A DNA stretch of 64,000 bases from Thraustochytrium sp. TN22. Its lineage: Eukaryota > Sar > Bigyra > Thraustochytrida > Thraustochytriidae. A program made the position numbers and the translations under genes. The notes under the pieces are model-generated. The model worked only from the letters and a program-made list of their open reading frames with translations, had not been told where the DNA came from and made no database searches. Below, piece after piece: positions 1 to 11,183 of the stretch. Location of the stretch: assembly GCA_013306675.1 (NCBI GenBank), contig JABLUY010000091.1, positions 62,001-126,000 on the forward strand, read 5' to 3'. Position 1 is the stretch's first letter; each line of letters opens with the position of its first letter.

Positions 1-1
1 C

Positions 2-3000
2 TCTCCAGGCACCACAACGGTGACCGCGCGCTATGGGCCCAACGAGGCCCTCAAGGCGACGCTCAACATTCGCGTCGTGGACCAGATCCGCATCGTGTCG
101 CCCGGCCCCGACCCGGCGCTGGACGCCCAGGGCCGGTCCGTGGCGCTCATCATGGTGCACGCCTCGGTGGACATGTTGGTGAGCGACGGCAAGCCGGGCG
201 CGACCGACATGCAGGTATTTTCCGTGGAGACAGACGCCGCGGGCGGCATGCGCCGCGTGGCCCTCACCGCCGATCCACGGCGCGAGCAAGACTATGTGGG
301 CATCAGTCTACGCAACACGGGCGCCAGGACCTCGCGCGAGTACACGCTCACGTGCCGGCGGGAGGGCACCTTTGAGATCGTGCTGGACCGCACGCCCTCC
401 GCCACCATGGTGCTGCACTGTGCCGAGCCGGAGGCGGCCGGCATTGAGCTGCTGCGCACCAGCGGCTACGACAGCGTGGCGTGCGCCGGCACGCAGAATG
501 CCGCCAGCATGGTGAATGGCATGGAGCAACCGCTGGCGCTCTTCGCGCGCGACAAGGTCGGCCGTCGCTTCTCGCACCTGCAGGGCTTTGAAAGCCACTG
601 GGAACTGCGCGACGCGACGGCAGACGCCCACGCTGTGACTTTGCGCGACGTCGAGGGCGCCTCACGCTCGGACCTCGTGCGCAACGTGCGCGTGGCGCCT
701 GCTACCCTCGGCAACGTCACGGTGGCCGGCGCGCTCAACTTCGATGACGGCACGCCGGCCCATGCGCGCGCGCTGCAGGCGACCTTTTTGCTGCGTGTCT
801 TCGACGACCTGGCGCCGCAGCCGCCTCGGATCTGGCCCATCATCCCTGATGCCGAGGTGGAGTACCTCCTCCAGGTGGTCCAGGGCCCGCCTGCCACGCT
901 CGGTGGCGCGCTCGAGTGCTCCTCCACGGTAGCGGCGCGCACCTTTGTCGCCTCGGTGGTCGGTCGCGACGTGGCGATCCGCTACGCCACGTCGCAAGAG
1001 GCGCTCGACAAGGACGCGGAGCTGTTCTGCGAGCTCAAGTGCCTGCTCGGTTCGCGCGGCGTGCGCGTCCCGCTGCGCTTCCGTAAGGTGGCCAAGCTCG
1101 CGCTCTCGGGTCCGACCAAGCTACGTGAGGGCGCGGCTTCGTCGGTCGTTTTGCAGGCCTTCAGCCGCGACGATGGGCCCTTTTCCGCCGATATGCATCG
1201 GGCCCTGGTGCCCGCGCTCGAGGCACAGCCGGCTGGTGCACTCGACTTTGCGTCCCAACCGGGCCGCGCCCTTTGTGCCGGGGCCGCGGAGGAAGAAGAG
1301 ACGGACGCGCAGGCGGACCCTCGGGCGTGTGCCGGGGAGTGGCGGGTGCCCATCACGGCCGTGCGCGCCGCCGAGGTCCTCCTGCGCGGCAGCACGCTGA
1401 GTGGATCGGTCTCGGCAGACCACAAGGTGCGCGTGTACAAGGGCATTGAGATCGTCAGCGGGCCGCGCAAGGCGGTCGAGCCCGGCGTCCAGTTCCGCCT
1501 GCGTCGCCGCCACGGCCCCTTCGCGGACCCGGCGCAGTGCAGGTTCGAGGTGGACGATGCGGCGTCCGTGAACATTCTCGACGAGCCGCGCGGACTCTTT
1601 TTCGCCAGCAGCGTGGGATCTGCCAATGTCTGCGTGCTCTGTCGCGAGGGCGGCGAGGTCATTGACAAGGCCTGCGTCGACGTGCGCGTGTCCGTCCTCA
1701 CGTCAGTGTCCATCGCACCCGGCTTGGTGCACGTCGTCGAGGGCGACGAAATGCGCCTGCGCGCCGTGTTTCCCGAGGTCGAGGACCGGCCTGTGGACTA
1801 CGACGACATCCCGCGCGACTTTGCCTGGTCCGTGTCGAATGCGAGCGTTGCCGCTATCCAGGGCCCATCTTCGACGGCGGAATACTCGGTGTGGCTCACG
1901 GGCCTGCGCCCCGGCACGACTCGCGTCGAGCTGCGATCCACCTCGCGTCACGGCTACGGCACGCTCCAAGCGTCCATCGAGGTGGTTGTGGAGCACAAGC
2001 TGCGCCTCCTCGTTCCGGAGCAGGTGATCCTTCCGCGTCTTGGCACATTGCAGATCCGCACCAGCGTCGACGACCTGGTCGCCAAGAGCGGTGGTATCCT
2101 CTCCTTCTTCGTGGGCGGCCGCGCTTGCCACAACAGCCTCATGGGCGAGGCCGGCGTTGTGAGCGTCGACATGAGCGGCAAGATTGCTGCGCGCGAGACA
2201 CTCGGCGACTCGCCGGTCATCGTGGAGTATCGCAGCGTCGGTTCGGCGGACCGCGACGTGATTCAGTACGCCTCGGTGCACGTCCTGGTGCGCGAAATTG
2301 CCTCGGTCGGCGTGCGCCAACTCTGGCCCGAGCTCATCGTCCCGCTCATCTTGCCCCGCTTTGTGGAGGTGGCTCTCTACGACAAGCAGGGCACGCCATT
2401 CACGGCGCCCTTTGGGGAGGTTCGTCTTTCGGCGGCCTCGGCCAACGAGGACGTCCTTACTGTGCGCGAGCCGGACGCAAGGGGTTCCGTGCATGACAGC
2501 CTGGCAGTGCTCCAGCTCGAGGGCCAGAGCACCGGCGTCGCCTCGGTCTATCTGACCGTGTCTGCACCCTTTGAGGAGGCCCTGCGCGAGGACTACATCC
2601 GCGTAGTCGTGGTTCCCGGCATGGATGGCGTCAGTTTTGGCTTGGACGCAACCACGAACAACCCGCTGCTCCTCATCCCGGGCCAGATGCTGCGCGTCCC
2701 AATCGACATTGTCACTGACGTGGATGTGACCTCGGAGCTCGCCTGCGAGGCGCAGGTGGGCGCCGAGAGCCTGGGCGCCTCTATTAAGGTGTACAACGAC
2801 TCCAGTGCTGCTTGCCAGATGATGGTGCCGGCCGACGCCCATGGCGACGGCCTGGATCGCCTCGTGCTCACGCTGAAGCTGTCCGGCCAGATCATCAGCG
2901 CGCAATCGGTGCCCTTCCGCTACGGCTTCCGACTCGTCGCGGCTGACGCGGACCACCACCAAAAGAGCGTCGCCAAGGGCTACGTCCGCTGGGAGGACGA

Positions 3001-3484
3001 GGTCTCGGTCGACGTCGTGATGCGCGGCGACCACCTGGACGATGTCACGGTCTTCAGCGAGCGGCCCTCGCAGCTCACCGCGTACCGCCTGCCGGCGCGC
3101 AAGGGCAAGGACGCCTTGTCCTCGACCGTGCGGCTCGAGCGCCAGCGCAACGACACGTGCGGCCAAAACGTCCACGTCATCTTCGAGAGCGCGCTCACGG
3201 GCCAGGTCACGCCGCTCGTCGTTCACTTCGCCTGCGAGACGGCCTCGTGGTGGTGGCCGATGCCGCCGCTCCACGAGCTCGTCCAGGTGCATATGGTTGC
3301 CATTGGTACGCTCGTGTGCCTTGCGCTCATCTGCGTGGTGTGCAACAGCCCGGCATTTTCCCCCGTTGCCTTCGGCCAGGCGCCCCGGCGCGGTCCCTCG
3401 TTCAAGGCCTCGGACCGCCCCTACGGCACCCCGTTCGCGCGCCGCCACCAGGGCCTGGGCTCCGCGCATGGCACACCCAGGTAA
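2..3484 (+). CDS. NUP210: NUP210/gp210-like nuclear pore membrane glycoprotein, 5' partial
   Basis: The frame is open to the left edge of the window, so the N-terminal part is missing; about 1,160 residues are present. They form a long beta-rich luminal region with Ig-like (BID_2-type) segments, then one hydrophobic helix near the C-terminus (MVAIGTLVCLALICVVC) and a short basic tail of about 45 residues. A huge luminal part, a single C-terminal membrane helix and a short cytosolic tail is the known plan of NUP210/gp210, which anchors a luminal ring of the pore complex. The motif LRLLVPEQVILPRLGTLQI resembles the repeated Ig-like segments of that family. Family members are about 1,800-1,900 residues, so roughly a third is missing. 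The gene ends tail to tail with the next gene, about 115 bp away. The assignment rests on architecture and repeat type rather than on a unique motif. Confidence 0.72.
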   Translation, partial: SPGTTTVTARYGPNEALKATLNIRVVDQIRIVSPGPDPALDAQGRSVALIMVHASVDMLVSDGKPGATDMQVFSVETDAAGGMRRVALTADPRREQDYVGISLRNTGARTSREYTLTCRREGTFEIVLDRTPSATMVLHCAEPEAAGIELLRTSGYDSVACAGTQNAASMVNGMEQPLALFARDKVGRRFSHLQGFESHWELRDATADAHAVTLRDVEGASRSDLVRNVRVAPATLGNVTVAGALNFDDGTPAHARALQATFLLRVFDDLAPQPPRIWPIIPDAEVEYLLQVVQGPPATLGGALECSSTVAARTFVASVVGRDVAIRYATSQEALDKDAELFCELKCLLGSRGVRVPLRFRKVAKLALSGPTKLREGAASSVVLQAFSRDDGPFSADMHRALVPALEAQPAGALDFASQPGRALCAGAAEEEETDAQADPRACAGEWRVPITAVRAAEVLLRGSTLSGSVSADHKVRVYKGIEIVSGPRKAVEPGVQFRLRRRHGPFADPAQCRFEVDDAASVNILDEPRGLFFASSVGSANVCVLCREGGEVIDKACVDVRVSVLTSVSIAPGLVHVVEGDEMRLRAVFPEVEDRPVDYDDIPRDFAWSVSNASVAAIQGPSSTAEYSVWLTGLRPGTTRVELRSTSRHGYGTLQASIEVVVEHKLRLLVPEQVILPRLGTLQIRTSVDDLVAKSGGILSFFVGGRACHNSLMGEAGVVSVDMSGKIAARETLGDSPVIVEYRSVGSADRDVIQYASVHVLVREIASVGVRQLWPELIVPLILPRFVEVALYDKQGTPFTAPFGEVRLSAASANEDVLTVREPDARGSVHDSLAVLQLEGQSTGVASVYLTVSAPFEEALREDYIRVVVVPGMDGVSFGLDATTNNPLLLIPGQMLRVPIDIVTDVDVTSELACEAQVGAESLGASIKVYNDSSAACQMMVPADAHGDGLDRLVLTLKLSGQIISAQSVPFRYGFRLVAADADHHQKSVAKGYVRWEDEVSVDVVMRGDHLDDVTVFSERPSQLTAYRLPARKGKDALSSTVRLERQRNDTCGQNVHVIFESALTGQVTPLVVHFACETASWWWPMPPLHELVQVHMVAIGTLVCLALICVVCNSPAFSPVAFGQAPRRGPSFKASDRPYGTPFARRHQGLGSAHGTPR

Positions 3485-3599
3485 GCCAGGCCAGCTCTAT
3501 CTTTCTCTCTCTGTCTCTGTCTCTGTAGTAGCCAAGTAGGAGAGAGCAGCTTCAAGTTAGGAAGGAGCTAAGTGATGATTTTTTGCTATCTGAACACGT
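3485..3599. other. Short convergent spacer with CT microsatellite
   Basis: Gap between two convergent genes. It holds a (TCTC/TGTC)n stretch at about 3500-3527. No other feature is visible. Confidence 0.5.
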
Positions 3600-6500
3600 T
3601 CACTCACTCAGGGCGAGTATCTCCTCCAAGTGCTGCACGCGCTGCTCCAGCCGCTTGATGCTCTCCACGAGCAGCGGCACGAGACGCGCGTACTGGACCG
3701 CGTACATGGCAGTCCCTTCGTGGTCGACATGCGTGCGCACAACTTCTGGCACGACACGCGCCACATCCTGCGCGAGAAAACCTAGCTCGCGCTGATGCGA
3801 GGCGGGGGCCTGCAGCGGGATATACGAGACGCCTTGCAAGCGGCGCACCTGATCCAAGGCGTCGGACGCGTCGAGAAGCTCCACATCCTGCTTGAGTCGC
3901 GCGTCGGAGGCCTCCGCAATGCCACCTGATACGTGTACGCCGCCAAGGCCAACGTGCAGCTCGTGAATGTTGTGCAGCGCTCCGCCTCTCACAGTGACGT
4001 TGTGCAGGTCATTGCCGTTCATGTAGACTGGCCCGGTCAAGTTGACCTGTTCCACGCACATGGCCTGCACGCACTGCGATTCCGGATTGACTCGCATGAG
4101 CGTGGACGCCGCGAGCGTTCCATTGGCCGTGGCAAGCGCAACACGCATCATCGCCGGCTCGCCGCCTGGCCCGGTAGCCACATCCGTCTCGTCCAGGCTG
4201 TGTGCGCGCAGACGTCCGGCGGCGAGCTCCACACTCGAGCCAACGTCGAGATCACCAGCTGCGGTGAGGTTGCGCACGCCTTGTAGTGAAGCGCCCTTGC
4301 TCTGCGTCGAGCTCGGCATGCGCCATGCGCCCCCCCGCGTAGAGGAAAGACGCCGCAGTTTTGGCAGGGAGCACGTGGCCGGCGTCTGAGGCTGAAAGAA
4401 CCTGAAGGTCAGCATCGAGACCGTTGTAGACGGTCACCTGTGCGCCCTCAATCTCCGGCGCATCGTCGGGGAGAGTGAGGCTGCCGGCCTTGTCGTCCTC
4501 GCTGCTCGTGACCTGCACGAGCGCTGCGAGGTCTTGGACGCCCAGCGCCGTGCCCGCCTTGACCACACGAGGCGCCGTGGTCCACGGCCCGTCCACGCGC
4601 ACGCCGGCGCCGGCGCGCATAAGGGCGCTCGTGCGGATTTGGGCCTGCGAGACGTTAAGGACTCCGCCGAGCGAGAGGGCGCTCTCCTCGGTCGCCTCGA
4701 TGGCCAAGGAAGCGCCGTCCAAGTGCACGCTCTTGACTCCCTCGAGGCGGCCCTCGCGGAAGGCGACGCCCTGAGAAGGCCATGCCACCCTGGACGCGTT
4801 CGTCACCATGAAGACGACATCGTGCTCGCCGCGCACCTGGAAGGTCGCCTCGCCCAGGGAGAGCTGCGTGTGGTCTGCGGTGCGCAGCGCCATGGCGCCG
4901 CCTGCCGTTAGCGATGCTGCGCCGGAGAATTCGAGCGTCGACGTGGCCGCCTCCGCCTGGTGCGTAAGTCGGGCGAGATCGCCGAGGTGGAGCCCGCTCT
5001 CGTTCCACGCAAGGTGGTGGTCCCCGAGCACGAGGTCGCCCGAGACGGTCGTCAGGGTCCCGTTGGCCGTGAGGTTGCCCGCAACCTGGGCTGATGCGTT
5101 GAAGCTGGCCGGGCCAGCCTCAAGCCGCTGCGCAGAGAGCTGGCCGAGCACGCTGACGTTGGCCGCGGCCTTGACCTCCCCAGCGACGACGAGCTCACCC
5201 AAAACATGCACCGGCCCCGCCGCCTCGAGGCCTAGCGCCACGGAGAGGGTCTGGTTCACGCGCAGGTGGCCGGCGAAATCGGCGCGCGCGTCGGCGGCGG
5301 TCAGCGTCATCAAGGGTGCGGAGAGAGCGCCTTGGACATGGACGCCATCGAGTGCCAGGACATCACCTTGAACCTCGATACCGCTGGGCGCTTCCTCATC
5401 TTCGTCAAAGAGAGGTCGCAGCGCCGTGGCGGGGCCGCCAAAGAGGATACCGTCTCCGACGGTGATGCCGCGGTCTACGCCGAGGCCGCCCTGCACAACG
5501 AGCGCCCCAGTCGCGGTCGAGGAGGACTCTGTCGGGCTCGTGAGGAGGACGTCTCCAGCAAAGCTGGCTTCCGTGCCGACGGCGAGGCTGCCTGGAACCT
5601 GGAGCTTGGCTTCCTTGCCAAGAAAGAGATCACCTTCGATGCCTACACTCTCGCCAAAGGCGGCGGCGCCAGATACCGCGAGCGAGCCGCGCAGAGCCGC
5701 GGCCTGGACAGCAGCGTCGAGGCGCAAGAACGAGTCGTCCCCGGGTCCTGCCGCAGCCTCCATCTCGAAGACCGGCGCGCCCTGTGCGCTGGCAGCGATG
5801 CGCAAGCCGCCACTGAGGGCCGTCTCGCCCGAGGTCGCCACGAAGAACGCGCCGTCCGCAAAGGAGGCCTCGCCCTGCACCCGCAGGCCAGCGTCGCCGA
5901 CGCTGAGGCCGCCCTGGACCTCGAGGGCGCCACCGATGGAGGCGCCCTCACCGACGCGCAGCTCATGGGCGGTCTCGAGGCCGCCGCTGGCGCGCACGGT
6001 GCCCCCGGCGACGACGTCGCCAGATTCCAACGTGAGGTGGCCCTTGTCGAGAGCGATGGAACCGTCGCCGCTCAGCCTGAGCTGGCCGTCCTGAACGTGG
6101 AGGTCGCCGGCGGCCACCGCGAGGCCGTTACCCACGGTTGCCGTCCCGCGTACACTGAGGTCGCCCTCGGCGGCGAGCACCGAGGTCCGCTGCAACAGGT
6201 GGAGCGAGCCGCCTTCAAGCACGAGGTGGCCGCCGGCGCCAAGCGAGAGGTTGACGGCCGGCGCCAAGCGCAGCTCCGCGGTGTCGAGCGAGAGCCTCGT
6301 GAGCGGGGCACGGTCCGAGAGGCCGCGCACGCGCGCTTCGAGGCGGCCGCCGAGCTTGCTGGCCTCGACAGGCCCGGTGATGAGGCTGGCCACGGAGGCT
6401 ACTGGGCTGTAGCCGGTGCCGTCGAAGCCGTCAAAGACAAGCTCGCCGGCGACGTCGTCCTTGAAGACGATCTGCGGGTTGCTCGCGGCGGGGCCGCGCG

Positions 6501-7182
6501 CGCGGCGCAGGCGCAGGCTGGCGAATGCGGTCGGCGCCTGGCCAGCCTGCGTGAGCGTCAGATCACCCGAAGCGTCCAGGAGCATGCTGCCCGGCGCGGC
6601 CTTGCTGCTGATCTGCAAGCTGGCTACGCCGTCGCTGGCGTCCATCTCGGCATCATCCCGGGCGAAAGCGAGCCCCCAGAATCCGCCCTTGGGGTTGAAG
6701 AAGAGGTTGGCACACTGTTTCGAGGTTGCGTCGGCAAGACGAACGGCCGCGCTCGCGGAGTTTGCCTCCGCCGCGCCCGGCTTGGCCTTGCCGGCGAGGC
6801 GTAGCGCAGAGATGCCCTCATCCGTCCCCGCGTCGACCTGGAAGCGCGGGTTGGCGGAGCCAACGCCGAGGAAGCCCTCCTGCGTGAGGTGCAGGCGCGC
6901 ATGCAGCTTCTGCGTGGCATCACTGAGCAGCACGCGCAGATCGTGCTGCTCCGGCACGTGCTCGAGCGCCGCGGAGACCTTATCCTGAGCGTCCCAGAAT
7001 TGCACGGCGCGCGTGAAGCTATTGGCCGCCTTGGACCGCACATTGAACGTGCAGGCGCCCGTCTCGTCCTCGGGGCACCACGCCTCCGCCGCTCGCCACG
7101 CCGCGCACGCTGCCAGCAGCGCCAGCAGCCTCCGTGCGACCGCGAGCGCGCCGGCCGTTGGCGCCATGTCGCGCCTCGCCAT
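3600..7182 (-). CDS. Secreted protein with beta-helix-like repeats and C-terminal S74/ICA autoprocessing domain; frame changes near the C-terminus
   Basis: The ATG at 7182 (or 7167) opens a signal peptide (core VARRLLALLAACAAWRAAEA). About 900 residues follow of repeated short Gly/Val/Leu-rich beta units (for example GGLSVGDAGLRVQGEASF), as in trimeric beta-helix fibres. The C-terminal part has SDARLKQDVELL and ELGFLAQDVARVVPEVV, the signature of the peptidase S74 / intramolecular chaperone autoprocessing domain, in which a Ser-Lys dyad cuts off the chaperone after trimerisation; a coiled coil ends the protein. The two parts lie in different frames, overlapping at about 4252-4415. The overlap holds a run of seven C at 4330-4336, so a read or assembly slip, a small intron, or a real frame change are all possible. 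The same domain occurs in phage tail spikes and in animal MYRF. The signal peptide and host-like setting argue for a cellular surface or secreted protein; function unknown. Confidence 0.7.
4330..4336. other. C7 homopolymer at the frame change of the S74 gene
   Basis: Seven consecutive C (G on the coding strand) lie inside the zone where both frames of the S74 protein are open. The upstream frame ends at 4252 and the downstream frame ends at 3600 with the S74 domain. Confidence 0.6.
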
Positions 7183-8000
7183 GCCGGTCGCCGCCGGCCG
7201 AGCCGGCCGAGCCGGCGCCAGGCCGCCGCGACGCGGGCCAGCACGGGGCCGCCGCCCGCCCGACGCCTCGCCTCGCCTCGCCTCGCCTCGCCGCGATGCG
7301 CCTGCCTTGACGCGCTCGAAGCGCGCGCCAGATTGCCAGAATGGGACTGGGACGATCTGGCGGCGGCGCACGTGGCACGGCCAGTCGGTCGTCAATCCTG
7401 ATCTGCGACGGCAGAAGCGGCGGGGCGAGCGAGGACATCTTGTCGGCACAGGCTTCTGCCACTGTCAGGAGCAAGCCACGGGCAGCACAGCGCGCTCTCG
7501 CTGCTGCTGCGATGCTGGTGCTTGCCAATCAGCTGCTCAGCGGGATGTGCAGCAGGGCCAGGCCTGCCGCCAAGCCAAGGGCAGGTGAGGAAGGTGCACG
7601 TGACAAACAAAGCCAGCCGCGGCAACCTAGCTAGAGGAGGCCGAACGGGAAAGGCATCATGGTCACGGCGGCTTGCGATGGCGAGACGCTCATGCGAACT
7701 GCCAGTGCTGGTCGATCCTCAGCATTCTAAAAGCCTTGCGATCGGCGGACAAGACCACTTTCTTCTTGGCGGGAGGTTTGCAGGCGCGGCGATTGGAGTT
7801 TCGGCGTCGTGTGGTTTGGCGTCATGGTTCTGTGCTGCTGTCAGCACACCGCGACCAGCAGCGTCAAGGGCTTCGCCATCGCAAAGAAAAGTTCCCGGCA
7901 TGTTCTGTTCTCGGTCTTCACTGCTTGCTACTCGATTTTTGGCCAGTGGGGCAGGTCAGATCAGGTCGACGTCATTGAAAAGGAATCAACGCGCCGCGAC
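7183..8000. other. Spacer upstream of the S74 gene
   Basis: About 820 bp between the start of the S74 gene and the stop of prolidase. It begins with a CCTCG-type short tandem repeat (about 7265-7292). Open frames here show no recognisable domain or residue pattern. Confidence 0.5.
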
Positions 8001-9521
8001 CTACGAAGAGCTGGCAAAGGAGGTGAAGGTGGCGGTGTGGTCGAGCTTTCCGGCAAGGACGGCCTCAACATCAGCGACGGCGCGCGGGCAGTTGGTGAGG
8101 TTCTGGATGCCGTCCTCGGTGACAAGGACGTCGTCCTCGAGACGGACGCCCCCGGTGCCACGGAAGCGCGCAAGGACGTCTGCGTCCAAGAACGCCGCCT
8201 GCTTCTCGTTGGCGAGCGCCTTGTCGAGGGAGTAGTCGTTCATGTAGATGCCTGGCTCCACGGTCAGCACCATGCCGGGCTTGAGGGTGGCGCAGCAGCG
8301 GAGACTGGTGTAGCCCGGGCGCGTCTGCACAGGGTGGCCCTTGACCCGGCCGCCGACGTCGTGAGTATCGAGGCCCATGAAGTGGCCCAGGCCGTGAGGC
8401 ATGAAGACGGCGCCAAGGTCGGCCTCCAGCATGGCGTCCACGTCGCCCTTGACGGCGCCGAGCTTGGCAAGGTGCGTGAGAATGACGCGGTAGGCCAGCG
8501 TATGCATGTCAATGTACGAGACGCCTGGCTTCATAGCGCGCATGACGGTCCACTGAGCGTCAAGCACCGCCTCGTAGATGGCGCGCTGGTCGTCCGTGAA
8601 CTTGCCGCTGACCGGGAAGGTGCAGGTGATGTCACTCGTGTAGCACTTGTACTCGGCGCCCATGTCCAGGAGGCACATGTCGTTCGGCTCGATGAGGCCG
8701 TCGTTCGGCGCGCCCGCGTGGCCGTAGTGCAGGATGGCGCCGTTGCCGCCGCAGCCACAGATGCTCGTGTAGCTCTGGTGCCGGCACATGCCGCGAAAGT
8801 AGCCCCAGTGCTGGAAGAGGCTCTCGAGCTGGAACTCGCGCATTCCAGGCTGCGCCTGCGCCATGACCCAGCAGTGCGCTTGGCTGCTAATCTTGTTGAT
8901 GTGCCGCATGAGCGCGACCTCGCGCTCCGACTTGATGACGCGGCAGTCCACGAGCGCGTCGTACAGCACGCCGTTGTCCACGCGATGGTCCTCCAGGCCG
9001 GCGTAGTGCGCCTCCTTGGCGTAGATGCCACTGTCGGCGTTGCGCCCGCGCGTCGTGTACACCACGGGCGGGTCGATCTTGGCCATGAAGCCGGCCAGCT
9101 CCGGCTCGAAGCGCACCTCGTCCACCTGATACTCCTTCTTGAAGCTCTCCGCGCTGCGGATCTCGCCCATCACGATGGCGTACGACTCGGGCAGCTTCGG
9201 GAAGAAGAGCGTGCTCTTCCCGCTCGCCAGCTCGATCACGCCGTACACGTCGGGCTCCTTGACGCCGAAAAGATACGCGAAGTTCGACTCCTGCCTGAAC
9301 ACCGGCTCGTTGTCCGAGCAGTACCTCGTCGGCGCCGGCCCGCCCTGCATCAGCAGCACGCCCTGCTGCGCCACGTCCTCCCGCGCGCGCAGCTTCTCCA
9401 CCAGCTTCGCGCGGTTCTCCGCGTACATGGCCGGGTCCACCTCGAAGACGTCCAGCGCCGCCGCGTGGCCCGCGGCGCCGCCCAGCGCCACGGGCGGCGC
9501 CATCGCCCCGGACTCGCCCAT
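8001..9521 (-). CDS. PEPD: Xaa-Pro dipeptidase (prolidase)
   Basis: A 506-residue M24-family metallopeptidase that splits dipeptides ending in proline or hydroxyproline in the cytosol. The length is close to human PEPD (493). All five dinuclear metal ligands are visible: Asp286 and Asp297 in LLDMGAEYKCYTSDITCTFP, the His of MPHGLGHFMGLDTHD, the Glu of LTVEPGIYM and the Glu of GGVRLEDDVLVTEDG. The N-terminal half carries the creatinase/prolidase N domain (YLFGVKEPDVYGVIEL). The frame is open further upstream, but that stretch is low complexity; the ATG at 9521 (MGESGAMAPP) puts the N domain where the family has it. It is divergent from the next gene, with 245 bp between starts, so a shared promoter region is likely. 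Confidence 0.95.
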   Translation of the reverse strand: MGESGAMAPPVALGGAAGHAAALDVFEVDPAMYAENRAKLVEKLRAREDVAQQGVLLMQGGPAPTRYCSDNEPVFRQESNFAYLFGVKEPDVYGVIELASGKSTLFFPKLPESYAIVMGEIRSAESFKKEYQVDEVRFEPELAGFMAKIDPPVVYTTRGRNADSGIYAKEAHYAGLEDHRVDNGVLYDALVDCRVIKSEREVALMRHINKISSQAHCWVMAQAQPGMREFQLESLFQHWGYFRGMCRHQSYTSICGCGGNGAILHYGHAGAPNDGLIEPNDMCLLDMGAEYKCYTSDITCTFPVSGKFTDDQRAIYEAVLDAQWTVMRAMKPGVSYIDMHTLAYRVILTHLAKLGAVKGDVDAMLEADLGAVFMPHGLGHFMGLDTHDVGGRVKGHPVQTRPGYTSLRCCATLKPGMVLTVEPGIYMNDYSLDKALANEKQAAFLDADVLARFRGTGGVRLEDDVLVTEDGIQNLTNCPRAVADVEAVLAGKLDHTATFTSFASSS

Positions 9522-9766
9522 GCTGCCGCTGCCCGCCCGCCTGCCGCGCTCGCGCTCGACGTCGGCCCGTGCCCGCTCGTCGCCGCCGCCGCCGAGCTCG
9601 TCGCCGCCGCCGAGCTCGTCTCGGTTGCGGGTTTGGGTTTGAGCGCCGCGTTTGAACCTGAACCCGCGTTCGAACTCGACCGCTTGAACGAACATGCCTT
9701 TTTGAACTCCGACTTCGTTCACTTCGCTCGTGCAGGCTGCCCCGCCAGTCCCCCAAGCCGCGCGCC

Positions 9767-11146
9767 ATGTCGGCGCGCGCGCCGTCGCGCTCGCCGCGCG
9801 CGGCCGCCGCCGCGCCGCCGCTGCCGCCGTCGCCGCGCGCGCCGCCGCTCTCGCTGGCGGCGGCGGCGGCGGCGACGACGTCGACGTCCACCTCGACCTC
9901 GACCTCGACGGCGACCGCGGCGGCGAGCTCGGGGACGCCACCCGCGAGCAGCGCGGCGGCGGCGGCCGCGACGGCGGCGACGGCGGCGACGGCGGCGGCG
10001 TCGCGGTCGCTGTCCGCAGTGCGACGCGCAACGCCCACGGCGTCCGGGGGGCGGGCGACGTCGCCGCGGCGCAGCGGCAAGGCGCCGTCCACGACCACCG
10101 TGGTGATCGAGGCGCGGCCGGAGCAGTTTGATCATATCCAGCGGCACCGCGAGTTGGGCCTGACCTCGCGCCCGCCCGCGCTGGAGGCCATCGTGCAAGC
10201 AGCCAAGTCGCGCGCCGGCAGCGGCGCCGGCAGCACCGAGGCGCCCGCCGGCGCGGGCTGGTCGCGCGCGAGCAGCTCCGACGAGGAGACCTCCGCACTC
10301 ACCTCGACGCCGGGCAGCGCTCCGCTACGCCACCGTGCCGGCCGCGACGCAGTAGACGCCGACGCAGACGCCAACCCGGACGACGACCTGGAAGATCTGA
10401 ATGAGGGCGACCCTGCCTACGACTATTATGACGAGGAGGACGAGGACGGCGAGGAGGTAGACGAGGAGGTCCTGGCGCAGCTGAGGGAGTTCCGCAAACT
10501 GGAGAACGGTCAAAATGCGACCATGGAGCGCGTGTACGAGAAGGAGCGCATCGGTCGCAACCGCGCTGCGCTGCGCGAGCTCCTGGCTGAGCAACACGGT
10601 CTGTGCGTCGAGCTGAGTATGCAGGAGAAGGAGCTGGAGGCGCTGGACCGCGAGCTGCAGGCCGACCTGGACGAGGCGCGCGAGCGCCTCGAGACCCAGC
10701 TGCTGCCGGGCTTTGAGCGCGTCGAGGGCATGCACCACGATGTTGTCAAGTATGCCGAAGCGTTTAGCCAATTGCAAAAGGAGGTGGAGCTGGTCGTCCC
10801 GGACGTAGTCGCCGACAGCATCGAGGACCTTATGAGCCGCGTCGACAAAGCGAGCAAGGACACAGAGATGAAAGTGGACACCGCCTTGCAGGACCTTTTG
10901 CAAAAGAAGGATCGGGCCTCCGCCTCGCGCTACGTGCCAGACTGGCTCGCGGCGCTCTTTGTTGGCAGATCTGCAGACGATGGCGCGAGCGGCCAGGATC
11001 TCGCCTCGCCGGCCTCGGCTGCCGCGACCTCCTCGTCGTCCTCGGCGGCCTCGGACGTTGCGCCGGCCGCGGCCGCCGGTTCTGGCGCGCACCGATCGCC
11101 CCGCTCGACCGTGGCGGCGGCGGCGACGGCAGCAGCAGCAGCAACT

Positions 11147-11183
<37 letters not shown>

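Noticed and set aside
1703-3469. 588-residue antisense frame over the NUP210 gene
   Set aside because: GC-rich codons leave the opposite strand open; composition is His/Arg-rich with no domain.
5266-6804. 512-residue plus-strand frame over the S74 gene
   Set aside because: Shadow of the minus-strand repeat region; no domain or signal.
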